Under the pieces are notes generated by a model, which saw only the letters and a program-made list of their open reading frames with translations, ran no database searches and was not told where the DNA came from. Positions 22,601 through 32,294 of a stretch of DNA of 64,000 nt are shown here, one piece after another. A program made the position numbers and the translations under genes. Position 1 is the first letter of the stretch. Every line of letters begins with the position of its first letter. The stretch comes from Xenoacremonium recifei. Lineage: Eukaryota > Ascomycota > Sordariomycetes > Hypocreales > Nectriaceae. The DNA lies in NCBI GenBank assembly GCA_012184525.1, contig WOFQ01000004.1, forward strand, positions 1,116,001 to 1,180,000, written 5' to 3'.

Positions 22601-22717
22601 ATACAACACCAGGTATTCGCTGGTCGTCACCGACCCAACTACTAATCCGGCGCTTCCTAGTTTGACTATGGGAGAGCGGACGGGATCCCGTACTTTCTAG
22701 GAGCTGTGGTCGTATGT
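22601..22717 (+). repeat. Direct duplication, copy 1
   Basis: This segment, from ATACAACAC to GTCGTATGT, recurs at 22796-22913. The offset is 195-196 bp with many substitutions. In the same frame both copies read as a related peptide around SLVVTDPTTNPALP and GERTG. Copy 1 hits a stop at about 22698 while copy 2 stays open to 22991. Confidence 0.8.
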
Positions 22718-22795
22718 GAAAGACGTAGAAGCACAACTAGGCTATAACTTCGCAGGGGCCTCGCGTTTTGCAAAAGGAAATAACGGCAAAAATAC

Positions 22796-22913
22796 ATACA
22801 ACACTGGGGATTCGCTGATCGTCACCGACTCAACTACTAGTCCAGCGCTTCCTAGGTTGACAACAGGGGAGCGGACGGGACCCGGTACTCTGCTAGGAGC
22901 TATGGTCGTATGT
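22796..22913 (+). repeat. Direct duplication, copy 2
   Basis: This is the second copy of the segment at 22601-22717; it reads SLIVTDSTTSPALP and GERTG in the same frame. Similarity outside the copies (22718-22795 against 22523-22600) is faint and A-rich. It may be the relic of a tandemly repeated coding sequence or of a repeat element; neither can be decided here. Confidence 0.8.
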
Positions 22914-23263
22914 ATTTGCATTCCAAACACAATTGCATTATCAATGCCAGAGGTGAGGGTAGCAGAGGACCCAAAGCCATGCATTTACTGAGGTCACTCT
23001 GTTCGTTGCATCCGAGAGAAGGTGAACGGGGGGAATAGAACTGGAGAAGTCCTTTCTGGTCCAATTTCTCCGAGCTTCTCATTGCATTTGCTCTCTTCTT
23101 CCGTGGATACAAGATCCGACATCCTGATATGATTGTGAAAATATTCTGGAAATCCGCAACGCCCATATGCATCCATTTCCCCATGCACGGCCGTGGTGCT
23201 CAATATAACAAGCTAGTCTTGTCGAAGTATTCAATCGTGCGTATCGTTTCCAATCTTTCAGAT

Positions 23264-25672
23264 TCACAATAGGATATTCCAAGAACGCAACATATTACGA
23301 TTCCTATGATACAGCGTCATTTGCGTAGCTGAGGAATATAGCTGACTTTCCGTCTCTCGCGCATTTGCATCGTCCAAGGCAATTTGCACACACTTGACAA
23401 CGGAACAACTACCGTGGCAAACATACAACTTTGTGTTGATGAGCATGCCAGCACAGAAGAAGCGAATGGTCTCGTCACCATAGAAATTGGTTATGAACCT
23501 CATTGGCTCCTCGTCCTCGCCCAAGTCGTCTGCCCATGTTCTCAAAGCTGAGCCCGTGAAAATTTGAGACCAGAGTTGTTGGTTTTCCCAGGTCTCTGCC
23601 AACGCCCGCTCGGAAAATCCAGGCAGAGTTTCGTTCATGAGATGCGTTGCACCTGCTATTCTATCGATGGAGTCCACCCAGCTCACGGGACTGGAATAGC
23701 CGGTTTCTGAGTTGAACATGACCGCACGAAGAGTAAGTACTCGGTTGGTATGCCTGTGAACGAACTTGCATTCGGCGTGCTCCATACCAGTGAAGGAGAA
23801 ACTTCCTGTATACTTCCCCTGAGCATCAAATGGCCTCAGTGGATATAGTTCTGCGAAGTCGTCGTCTCGCCTCTGGAACTCTGGACCACCGCCATCAACC
23901 GAGATCTTCAAAAATGAGACATTGTCATGTTCTTCTACTGAAGAGCGTATATGTCCAGGCCTGAGCTCGACAGCCATGACGTCCCTAGGTGATAAGGAAA
24001 TCTTTCCAAGCTGTGACGATAAAGCTATATAACCATTCATGGCATATGCCAGATCTTTGGCTTTGATCCCTTCCTCCGTATTCAGTTCGGCACCTGGAAT
24101 CAGCGATGCCATGCATTCGCGTCGAAGATCCTGGCTGTTGAGGCGTTTGAAAACGTTGAAGGTTACTAGAGAGGCTGAAGTTTCCGGGAGGCTCTTGTTG
24201 GAACGTATCGCATCAAGAATGATCCAATTCAGCATATAACCTGCAATCCTTTCCATTGTATCGAAACCCCCGAATTTGAAGAAACGTCGATGAGGAAACC
24301 GCGAACAGATGCTCGAGAAAAGGGAATGCGTGGCCATGAAGGTGGCTGCTTCGGCTACTTCGTGCTCAATTACCGGCCCAAATGCACTCGAAGTCTTGGA
24401 GAAGTCTGCTATGAGATTCAACATGGGTTCAAGATGATCAATGGCTGTTGGAGCCTCTGAAAAATCTGGCACCTCGTCTCCCTCTTTGAATATGTGATCT
24501 ACCCATTCGATGATCTCCTCGGAGATAGCAGTGGCACCATGGACTTCAGCGGCTTTCCATCCGTAACAAAGCATACAATCAAGCACTCGTGACAAATATG
24601 AAGTCTGGCAGATTTCTTGCAGCTTTGTGAGTCGTGAGGGCAAAGTGCCAAAGGCACCACAGTCTATGAGGCCTCTTTCAGTAACATAGAGGACTAGGCC
24701 TGTGGCAATCTTGCCGACCTGTGCAATCTCGGATTCAGATAGCTGGTATGCGGCTTGAATAGTTGCTTTTGCAGAGGAGATAGGGACAAAGAAGTTGGGG
24801 AATTCGCCAGAATCATATTCTTTCATTTCTGTGACAACCAGAGAAGATATTTCTGTCGTTTCTCGCCACTCTTGTATGTTCCAAGAATAATCACGGCGTT
24901 TCCGCTCGGTAGAAAGGTTGATTGAGATTTTGGGTTGACCCGAACAACCAATAACGACTTCATCGTTGACGACGAGTTGTGTATCTTCTTCTTGCAGCCA
25001 CATGAGAGTCGAAGCCACATGGACACAGCTGTAGGATCCTCTCAGGGTAATGATAGTGACATCGTCTTTCTGCAAAGCGCCAAATACGGCAGAGTACAAC
25101 TTGGCGAGGGTCTTTAAGTTAGGAACCTCCAGAGCTCTCGTCATCCACTTGGAACTTGGCTTTGTAGAGTTCAAAGCTTCCAACACCTTTCTCATTGTGT
25201 TCGGTGGGAGGATGTTGTCAGAGTACCCGGAAACGGCCGAAATAACCTTGCGGAGCTGCTCCCGCGAGCAAATAAGCTCGGGTTTTCTCAGCAGACCTTG
25301 AAGATTGAGCATTTCATGGAAGACTGAACCAATTTGCTCATCGTCGAGGAAAGTTTTGAGACTTGTGACGAGCAAGAAGGCGGGTATGCACCGAGGGGCC
25401 GTCTTCCGAATAAAAGATGCAATTCCGTCTCTCTTAAGGCCAACGTTGACAAGGATGTTCTTGAAGAACTCGGATTCTCCGGCACCCAGAGCTTTATGTC
25501 CGTCATCGACCCTATCGGGACATACCATCATTCCCGAACCCAGTGCTTCCAGTGCCATGACCGCTGAGCTCTGGATATCTTCATCGCGAGAGGTTTGCAG
25601 GAGCTGGACAAGGACCCCGACGGTCGCGAAGACGCTCCTATCGAGGGACCACTGAAGCTGGACGATGGACAT
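23264..25672 (-). CDS. Unrecognised 802-residue protein
   Basis: A single uninterrupted exon starts at a real ATG (MSIVQLQWSLDRSVFATVGV). The N-terminal 120 residues look like helical repeats (VLVQLLQTSRDEDIQSSAVMALEALG resembles an ARM/HEAT unit). The middle part contains a beta-rich stretch (VTIITLRGSYSCVHVASTLMW), and the C-terminal third has conserved-looking blocks such as WVDSIDRIAGATHLMNE and RFFCAGMLINTKLYVCHGSC. No signal peptide or membrane segment is seen. I do not recognise a family. The composition is that of a genuine globular protein, and the frame is far too long to be chance. It is divergent from the Zn2Cys6 regulator 1.1 kb away and sits in the accessory-looking block. A truncated 5' end is possible because the protein starts within repeat-like sequence. 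Confidence 0.8.
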   Translation of the reverse strand: MSIVQLQWSLDRSVFATVGVLVQLLQTSRDEDIQSSAVMALEALGSGMMVCPDRVDDGHKALGAGESEFFKNILVNVGLKRDGIASFIRKTAPRCIPAFLLVTSLKTFLDDEQIGSVFHEMLNLQGLLRKPELICSREQLRKVISAVSGYSDNILPPNTMRKVLEALNSTKPSSKWMTRALEVPNLKTLAKLYSAVFGALQKDDVTIITLRGSYSCVHVASTLMWLQEEDTQLVVNDEVVIGCSGQPKISINLSTERKRRDYSWNIQEWRETTEISSLVVTEMKEYDSGEFPNFFVPISSAKATIQAAYQLSESEIAQVGKIATGLVLYVTERGLIDCGAFGTLPSRLTKLQEICQTSYLSRVLDCMLCYGWKAAEVHGATAISEEIIEWVDHIFKEGDEVPDFSEAPTAIDHLEPMLNLIADFSKTSSAFGPVIEHEVAEAATFMATHSLFSSICSRFPHRRFFKFGGFDTMERIAGYMLNWIILDAIRSNKSLPETSASLVTFNVFKRLNSQDLRRECMASLIPGAELNTEEGIKAKDLAYAMNGYIALSSQLGKISLSPRDVMAVELRPGHIRSSVEEHDNVSFLKISVDGGGPEFQRRDDDFAELYPLRPFDAQGKYTGSFSFTGMEHAECKFVHRHTNRVLTLRAVMFNSETGYSSPVSWVDSIDRIAGATHLMNETLPGFSERALAETWENQQLWSQIFTGSALRTWADDLGEDEEPMRFITNFYGDETIRFFCAGMLINTKLYVCHGSCSVVKCVQIALDDANARETESQLYSSATQMTLYHRNRNMLRSWNILL

Positions 25673-26777
25673 TTTTCGACCTTAGGAGGTACGGGATTTC
25701 CTTGAAAGTGGGATTTGAAAGATGTTTGACCCGACAGGTATGGGATTTGTTGGGATTCGGGAGCATAACATTAAGGATGGTCAGAGTTGAGCTGTCCATC
25801 ATTCCTGTAAGCCTTAATTGCGATATTTGATTCCTTCCTCCTCCTTAGGCAGCAATAAGGCATTCGCAAGGCATACAATACTTTGGGTGACATTCTTGCA
25901 CATTGGTCAGCCACAAGCGGCGCATGCATGCAACCCTCCCACCATTGGACAACGAGTAGAAAGGACAGACGCCTGCCAGCATCACAGCCCCCCTCCCCCA
26001 AGCCCCTCAATATGGACTCATCAATCAAAAAAGGGAGAAAGGCGAGAATAAAATGGCCGTTTTTATCCTGGTCGGAGGCATAGGAACAGGAGGCAGAAAC
26101 ACTGAATACCGGGACCTGAGGTTGCAAGGAGTTATGGTCGTTGGCGATTGAGAGTGGCATAATCACGATGGAAAGAGGGAGCATTAAATAAAACCGGCAA
26201 ATAGAGCATATAAAACCGGATTATTGTTAATCAGCACTCGGTTTCTCTTTAGATTAATTAAGGGGGATATGTCCCAGGACTGCGAGATTGACAACTCTGC
26301 GAGTGTAAATGATACGCATACCTAGGTAATTAATCCAAGTAAAGTTGCGACGGGGTCTCGCGTCTTTCGCTAACAACTCGAAAGCGCCCTAAATCCCAAT
26401 TTGGGTTGGCTGACTCGGTCGTAGGGAATGGCCTACCAACACGATGGATTGAGTCGCAGCAGGGGTAAGACGTTGGCGTCTCAAGATGCTGTCACAATCA
26501 TTGAAGTCACATGCAATCGAGATCCAAATGCTGGTAGCATAGAAGTCTGGTAGCCATTCAGGGGGATCTGATGTCTCTTTTCGCTTCACCTTGGATCTCA
26601 CCAATCGGAGCTCGGAGATGTAAGACACGGGCTCGCCAGCTAATCCATAGCTAATCCATAAAGAGCGGATCAACTCTCTGTGATCCGCTGAGCCAAACTC
26701 TTCTGATTTCAGCGCATCGTATCCTTTCCTTTCCATCCCTAGTTGGAACGTGCTGCTCCTCGGTGGCCCTGGACATC
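25673..26777. other. Divergent promoter region between the 802-residue gene and the Zn2Cys6 gene
   Basis: About 1.1 kb. The central part (26170-26360) is AT-rich with TTAATTAA and GGTAATTAATCC stretches. The frames present (for example 25771-26184 and 26389-26736, minus) have no domain and are judged non-coding. Shared regulation of the two genes is possible. Confidence 0.5.
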
Positions 26778-28447
26778 ATGGTATTTCCGGGCCACTTTAG
26801 CAGGGGCTGTCTTCTTTGCCGGAAGCGCAAGGTCAAGGTTAGTGAGGGATTCGCGAGGTTTTGTTCCGCTCAATTGGGAGGCTAATCGCCGAGAAGTGCG
26901 ACGAAAGCACTCCGGGGTGTCACCGCTGCAAGACATACGGACAGACCTGTCCTGGCTACACGGATGAGTTCCGATTCCACTACAGCGGTCAATCGAAGTC
27001 GCTCGCCGTGGAGAAGGTCAGTAAACGAAAGCCTGGTGATCGGGGCCTGTGGCAGACCATCGACCTCCCTCACGACCAGACTTTCTTGTGCTTCTTCATG
27101 CACCGGTTCACCTCACCCGACGAGGATGACGGCTTTCCGGGCCATCTGAGCTCTCTATCCCGTCTTTACAACCACAGCCAGGCCGGGTTGCTTGAGACGG
27201 CGACATTGAGCGTTGCATACATGGCCGCTTTTCAACAATCCAAACTCACAAAACATCGTGTTGAATCATACGCAAATCTGGGACGCAGCATAAAACTGCT
27301 ACGGGAGGTTTTTGACTCGGGAGAGGGCGTCACGGACGATCAGGTTCTTATAGCAATCCTCTTGTTGTGCATGCACAAAGTTGGTTCCCTCGTCTGACTC
27401 CTGTCTGACCGCCTCTAATGATTCCCCTAGGATATCAGCGGTGACAGCTGGGACGACCCTCGTGAGCATGCATCAGGGCTTTTCTACCTCCTCGGAAGAA
27501 GAGGGGTCGAGCAGTTCGCAACCAAGGCCGGAGTAGAACTCTTTGGCATGGCCACCATGAGACTAGTAAAAGACGCCCTTCCTTCATCTTGGCGAGATTC
27601 CACTTGTTGCTAACTCGTCCCGTAGCTGCTTTACTCGTTCCTCTATGGAGACGATATCTACAATGATCTGGGAAGTCTGGGCTCCATCGTAGCAGATTAT
27701 GACCCCTTCATGCATGGTCGAGTTATTGCGTTCAGGACCATGTCGCTGCGGCATAGACTACTGCGATCGATGGGCCTCCAACACACGAGAATATCCCCGA
27801 TTAACCAATCCAAAGAAGACCGGGAGTCACTAGTTGGCGAGTGCTATGAACTCCTCGATGACTTCAACACCTGGGAAGCCAGGGCAGCCCCGTTCTGGCA
27901 GAGTACGTTTAGTGCGCGCTCTATCCCCCTGCCTGTTGGGAAAGTATCGTTGTCGAAAACACATTACGATCCCGAGACGGCGTGCATCGTCATTCTCATT
28001 CGCGGCCAAAGACTTATTCTACTGCTCACTCTACTGCTCAATGCCGGCTATGAAAAGACACATCACCTCGAGAAAGGCAAATATGACGAGGCGGCATTTG
28101 CGGCAGTCGTCTCGATGTTGAGAGAAGATGTGCACAATTCTATCGAAGATATACTGAAGGTGGCCCCGTATGCCCTTGGCATGCTTGGTGCTGACGGCCG
28201 CCAGCCGGCGAAGCCTTACGATGGCGCTGGGGCTTTGGTTATTCTCTTTTCTATCAAGCATATTCCAGAGTGCGCAGTCATCACTACCGACCAAGCCAAG
28301 AGAGTAAACGACCTGTTGAAGAGAATGGCTGAAATTGTGGGAATTGGGGCCGCAGATCGATTCGCAAGGAGTGGTCCGGTTTCCAAGATTTGGATGGAGG
28401 AGCAAAGCCTCCTGAAGGAGTACCTGAGGAATGGAGTTCTTCCTTGA
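26778..28447 (+). CDS. Zn2Cys6 transcription factor with fungal-specific body (499 aa)
   Basis: Four exons: 26778-26837, 26897-27379, 27431-27565 and 27626-28447, with introns of 59, 51 and 60 bp. The first intron cuts the zinc cluster between Lys20 and Cys21. Once spliced, the cluster is canonical: Cys11, 14, 21, 28, 31 and 38 with spacing 2-6-6-2-6 (CLLCRKRKVKC..CHRCKTYGQTC), and the start MVFPGHFSRGC is the form usual for this class. Without that intron the cluster is lost, so the model is strongly supported. The second intron uses the unusual donor GTTGGT. The body (FLCFFMHRF, LETATLSVAYMAAFQ, YSFLYGDDIYNDLG) fits the fungal transcription factor domain found in many C6 proteins of this type. 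Target genes are unknown; neighbours on either side are candidates by proximity only. Confidence 0.85.
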
Positions 28448-30439
28448 TTTTGGGATCTTTTTATGGAGTTTAGGATGGGGATTTCTTCATGGGTGTTAGA
28501 GGTTAATTTGCGCATTGCCACTGGGGCTTGCAGGGAACCAAACCAGTTCACGATTACCATGGTTTTGGATGAACGACATGATTTTGATGGCAGGAGTATT
28601 TAGATGATTCGCTTAATTAAAGGTCATTTAACCTGTATTATCTCAACGAGCTTGTAGTGTCTTCTCCTTTCCTGCTAGCACACCGCAATGTCTCGCAGGG
28701 GTTTTTGGTACCGATTCAAAACAACGAATAACTCCGGTTGGTTGGGCTTTTGGTTACAATCTGCGATGGATTTCCGAGAAAACAACTAAATGCGTATCTA
28801 TCAAAACACATGGTGTAGAATCCTTCCAACGCCAAGAGACTTCGCCAATGCTGCTTCAGTCGAATTGATACTCTCTTTGTGTTGATTTGTCACGCGAGCT
28901 CGGCACGAGGGAATTATCAACTCACGTATACCTAGTCACACATGGCGCGACAGCATCAAAATTTCACTGTTACCCTGCAATAGGATGCCGGGGAGTCTCC
29001 AAGGGTAGGCTTCATGATCCCCGTAACCACTTTTCGGCTTTAATCGGCCGCCGTTTCGGGCACGGCGCAGGATGGGGGAAAAGGGGGTTGGTCAGTTCTG
29101 CCACAAGTCGCATTCGTCTACATGAAATAACAGACAAATGGAAACAGATCCACCGAAATCTAGACAATGAGGGGATCGTGATGTCACTTGGCACTCTTAC
29201 AAGCGATCATATTGACCGGCATTTCTTCAGAGTCGCCAATGAAGCATGAGAATGCAAGTGAGGTGAGTACAGCTGGACCCTTGTCAAGCTGAATCTGATG
29301 GCTGAACACGGGGTAAAGAGCGCTAATCGAGATCCAATGCAGCCATTAATGTAGCTCCCGCGCTCTAGATTGACTGTGATGTTGGCTGGTTGGCGACCTG
29401 CCCTGTTTGGTCCCGTCTTACCCGTCAAGCATGTGGCCAGGGCCCATTTCAGCCCTTCAACCCTTGCTCCGTCTGACATTAAACGTCCAGGATGGTTCAC
29501 AGCCTCAAAAGTGGATCATTTGGCTGAAGGTTGCTGGTTAATGTGAAGGGGTGTCGAAGTTCCAGACCAATTGCTCAACAGACGTAAGACACGGCTGAGC
29601 ATCTCTCGCTTATAAGTCTTTCTCGCGCCACTTATTAAGGAGGGAGCGGCACGAGTTCCGAGCAGGATCAAGCATGCGAAACCAGCATAGAGGAGTAATT
29701 GTCTACCGTCACTGTGATCTCATTCTATCCTACAACTCTCACAGACACACACCAGCACACGACTTCTTACCAAAAATACGGTTCACGTAGTGCTTTTTAA
29801 ACGTTATTCTCAACCCAAAAGAAGAGCAGCGTTCAGAACGCGGCTAAATACCTACCGGCGGTCTGAAAATGATGCCATGATGGTGACCAAAGGCGTAGTT
29901 GAGGTTCCGGAACATTCATCCCGCCTCCTACGCAATTATTGGTTATTACACAGTCATCGCAGGGTGGAGGGAAGGATTTGAGATGTACATGCGGTGTTTC
30001 TCGTGGATATTTGAGAATCTGCGAATCGACCAGGCGAAGGATCGTGCAATGTCTTCAATCATCTCAGACACCTGGACCAACTCACCGGGCCAATAACAAC
30101 TTCACTATTAAAGGAGGGAGAGGTGGATAAAATCCTTGCCACGTTCTGACACCCATGGGGATCGTAGGGAGTATGGGTACAAGTATATTTGACTATCGAA
30201 TCAAAGTTGGTGTTGGTCACCCATCGTAGCACTGTTGATCCTTTGAATCCTTCTGAATAGTGGTTCTAAATGCTATTCGCTAAAAGCTAATATGATACCG
30301 GGATCATCCCGTGTCCTTGGCGATTTACTTTCCTCATGCATTAAAGAGCACGCGGAAGATTTCTCCTCCGAACCATTAAAAGCATTGTGTGGGTGAGACA
30401 AAGCTAACGGGGATCACGGCCTTAGGCATACCATACTTT
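28448..30439. other. 2 kb AT-richer spacer
   Basis: Between the 3' end of the Zn2Cys6 gene and the 3' end of the first wall-protein gene. Frames at 28887-29249 and 29790-30130 are short, lack domains and overlap frames on the other strand. No repeat or RNA gene was recognised. Confidence 0.5.
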
Positions 30440-31231
30440 TCAGCGAGACTGGACCCAGGCGAGAATGACTGGGATGCCGAAGAGGAACGTTGATTGGATG
30501 AGTTTGGCTGCGGCACCTGTGACCTGAAGAACTGTCGGAGTAGGCATAGCTTGTGTTTTTTCTTGATTGCCGTTTCTTGTAGGGGTCACAGATGCCGGGA
30601 GCCCCGGGGGAGCAGGGATAGGATTCTCCTCTCCTCCAGCATGTTCTTGCCCTCCAGCGTGTTCCTGTCCTCCAGCCGGCAACAGAGTACAGGTCGTGCA
30701 GATGGTGCCTGAACCAGCTTTGACTGGCTGGAGAGTGCAGGGCTCAACGGTGCAAGCCGGGCTGGAAGGATGAGACCCTCCATTTCCACCTGGAAGGCGA
30801 GTGTTCTCGGCCGCTCCATTGGTCTCACAAGGAAGCGTGAGGGTGGTGGTGACAGGAGATGGTCCGCAGACGCTGCATACAGTGGCTTTGGTGGTAAAGC
30901 CAGGAGGGCATTCACCCTTACCGAGAGGGTGGCAGGGAGAGCCCGGTGTGCCTGGACAGGGAACGGTGATGGTGTATGTCTCCATACCAATACCACCCGG
31001 CCCGAGTGTTGGAAAGGCGGTGGTATAGATCAGGGAGCCATCACCGCCTATTCCCGTTTTGCCTGGACCAATAGTAGAAGTTGGGTACAGACTGGTCAAG
31101 GTAATGACCGGCAGAGTGCTTGTAAGAGTGCAGTCCTCGGGAACAGCAGCAGCAGCGTGTGCGGCATACATTTGGAGGTGAGCGACTAACAAGGCTGCCG
31201 GGAGTGTGAGAATAAGGGGTCTGAAAATCAT
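30440..31231 (-). CDS. Secreted Thr/Pro-rich cysteine-containing cell-surface protein (263 aa)
   Basis: An intronless gene starting at the first true ATG (MIFRPLILTLPAALLVAHL); the frame extends upstream without an ATG. The signal peptide spans about residues 1-34. The mature part is rich in Thr, Pro, Gly and Cys, with repeated short motifs ending in Cys (TITVPCPG, TLTLPCE, TVEPCTL, TICTTCTLLP) and a doubled GGQEHA. The C-terminus AKLIQSTFLFGIPVILAWVQSR is hydrophobic after small residues, compatible with a GPI-anchor signal, though it ends with a charged residue. This suggests a wall or plasma-membrane surface protein. No named family is recognised. It is divergent from another surface protein gene across about 1.06 kb, which suggests common control. 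Confidence 0.75.
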   Translation of the reverse strand: MIFRPLILTLPAALLVAHLQMYAAHAAAAVPEDCTLTSTLPVITLTSLYPTSTIGPGKTGIGGDGSLIYTTAFPTLGPGGIGMETYTITVPCPGTPGSPCHPLGKGECPPGFTTKATVCSVCGPSPVTTTLTLPCETNGAAENTRLPGGNGGSHPSSPACTVEPCTLQPVKAGSGTICTTCTLLPAGGQEHAGGQEHAGGEENPIPAPPGLPASVTPTRNGNQEKTQAMPTPTVLQVTGAAAKLIQSTFLFGIPVILAWVQSR

Positions 31232-32294
31232 TTTATAACGAGTGAACAAGGCCTGAAGACAAAGCTGTGATCAAGTAATGAGTGTATTGAGTTGCATTTA
31301 CGAATAGTTACAAAAGCCTGTGCACCCGGCTTTTATGGCTGGATGCTCTCTGCTTCACAATCAGCCACGTCAACAAAACAGACAGCAACCTTCACGATCC
31401 GCGGCAAAAAGTTGACCAGGAATGCCTTCAACCGTTCCCAAGATATCAAAAGAATGTTCTCTGTTGTTTTGATTCCCTCTTACACGCAGTGACATGGCCA
31501 GGAGTGTTCTCAAGAAATGGTGGCTTGTCTCCGAAAGGGTGTTCATCCTCAGTCATTCGGACAGAGAGGTCTTGTATCGAGTCCCTCGCGTCTGTAGATG
31601 GAATGATTATGGCATGGGACGCTGGTCAACGTAGCTCATGAGAGACATGAAGAAGACTAGTATCGACGAGAACTTGATCTTGATCATTACCAAGCCGCCA
31701 GTATTAGTCTCGTGACATCAGCCCGATTACCTCAACCAAAAAATGAGTAAGACCACGGCAGGAAAAGGAATTATGTGGCGTATTTCCGCCCTTGACGACG
31801 CTGGGATGCCTGCTCTCAGACTCTTTTCTTTTTCCACTTATCATCGATCAGGGGAGCTGTCAAGGTTATCCCGTTGATTTCTGGAATGTACTCTTGTCCT
31901 TAACGAGAGAAAAGGAGAAAGACGTCTGATTATTGGGACAAAATGAACACATGTGTTACGGTGAGGACATGCTTGAAGATGGCAATTCCTAGACTTGGCG
32001 TCTCTCGTTCCTTTGATTCCCTTGCGCATCATCAACGACATGAGACAGCGACTTGAGAATCATACTTGACGACGGAATTTAATTTTACACGGACCAGAGG
32101 CAAGAGAATGTTCATCATCATGGGATGCTCATCAGGAGATGATTTGATGTCTTCTGTATACAAGAAGACGTATAAAGCGTTACATGTCCCGGCTGTTCTG
32201 TGTTCCTGCATCACATTGATATTTACAGTGTCTTCTATCCTTCCTTCAATATCCTACGTTCATTATCACCTATTGGTCGTTCCTGAATTTCAAA
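31232..32294. promoter_or_regulatory. Shared divergent promoter of two surface-protein genes
   Basis: This 1.06 kb stretch separates two divergently transcribed genes for secreted Thr-rich proteins. A TATAAA sits at 32171-32176, about 120 bases before the start codon of the larger gene, at a position suitable for a TATA box. No coding frame of quality is present in the interval. Co-regulation is inference. Confidence 0.5.

Larger units (their letters stand above)
21962..23263. other. Spacer at the left edge of the accessory block, with an internal duplication
   Basis: From 22130 to 22480 the sequence is AT-rich. It is followed by two copies of a duplicated segment (listed separately) and then by the 3' flank of the 802-residue gene. 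No intact gene was found. Confidence 0.5.

Noticed and set aside
23264..25672. Possible HSP90-like or ATPase assignment for the 802-residue protein
   Set aside because: None of the expected ATP-binding motifs is present, so the protein is left unassigned.
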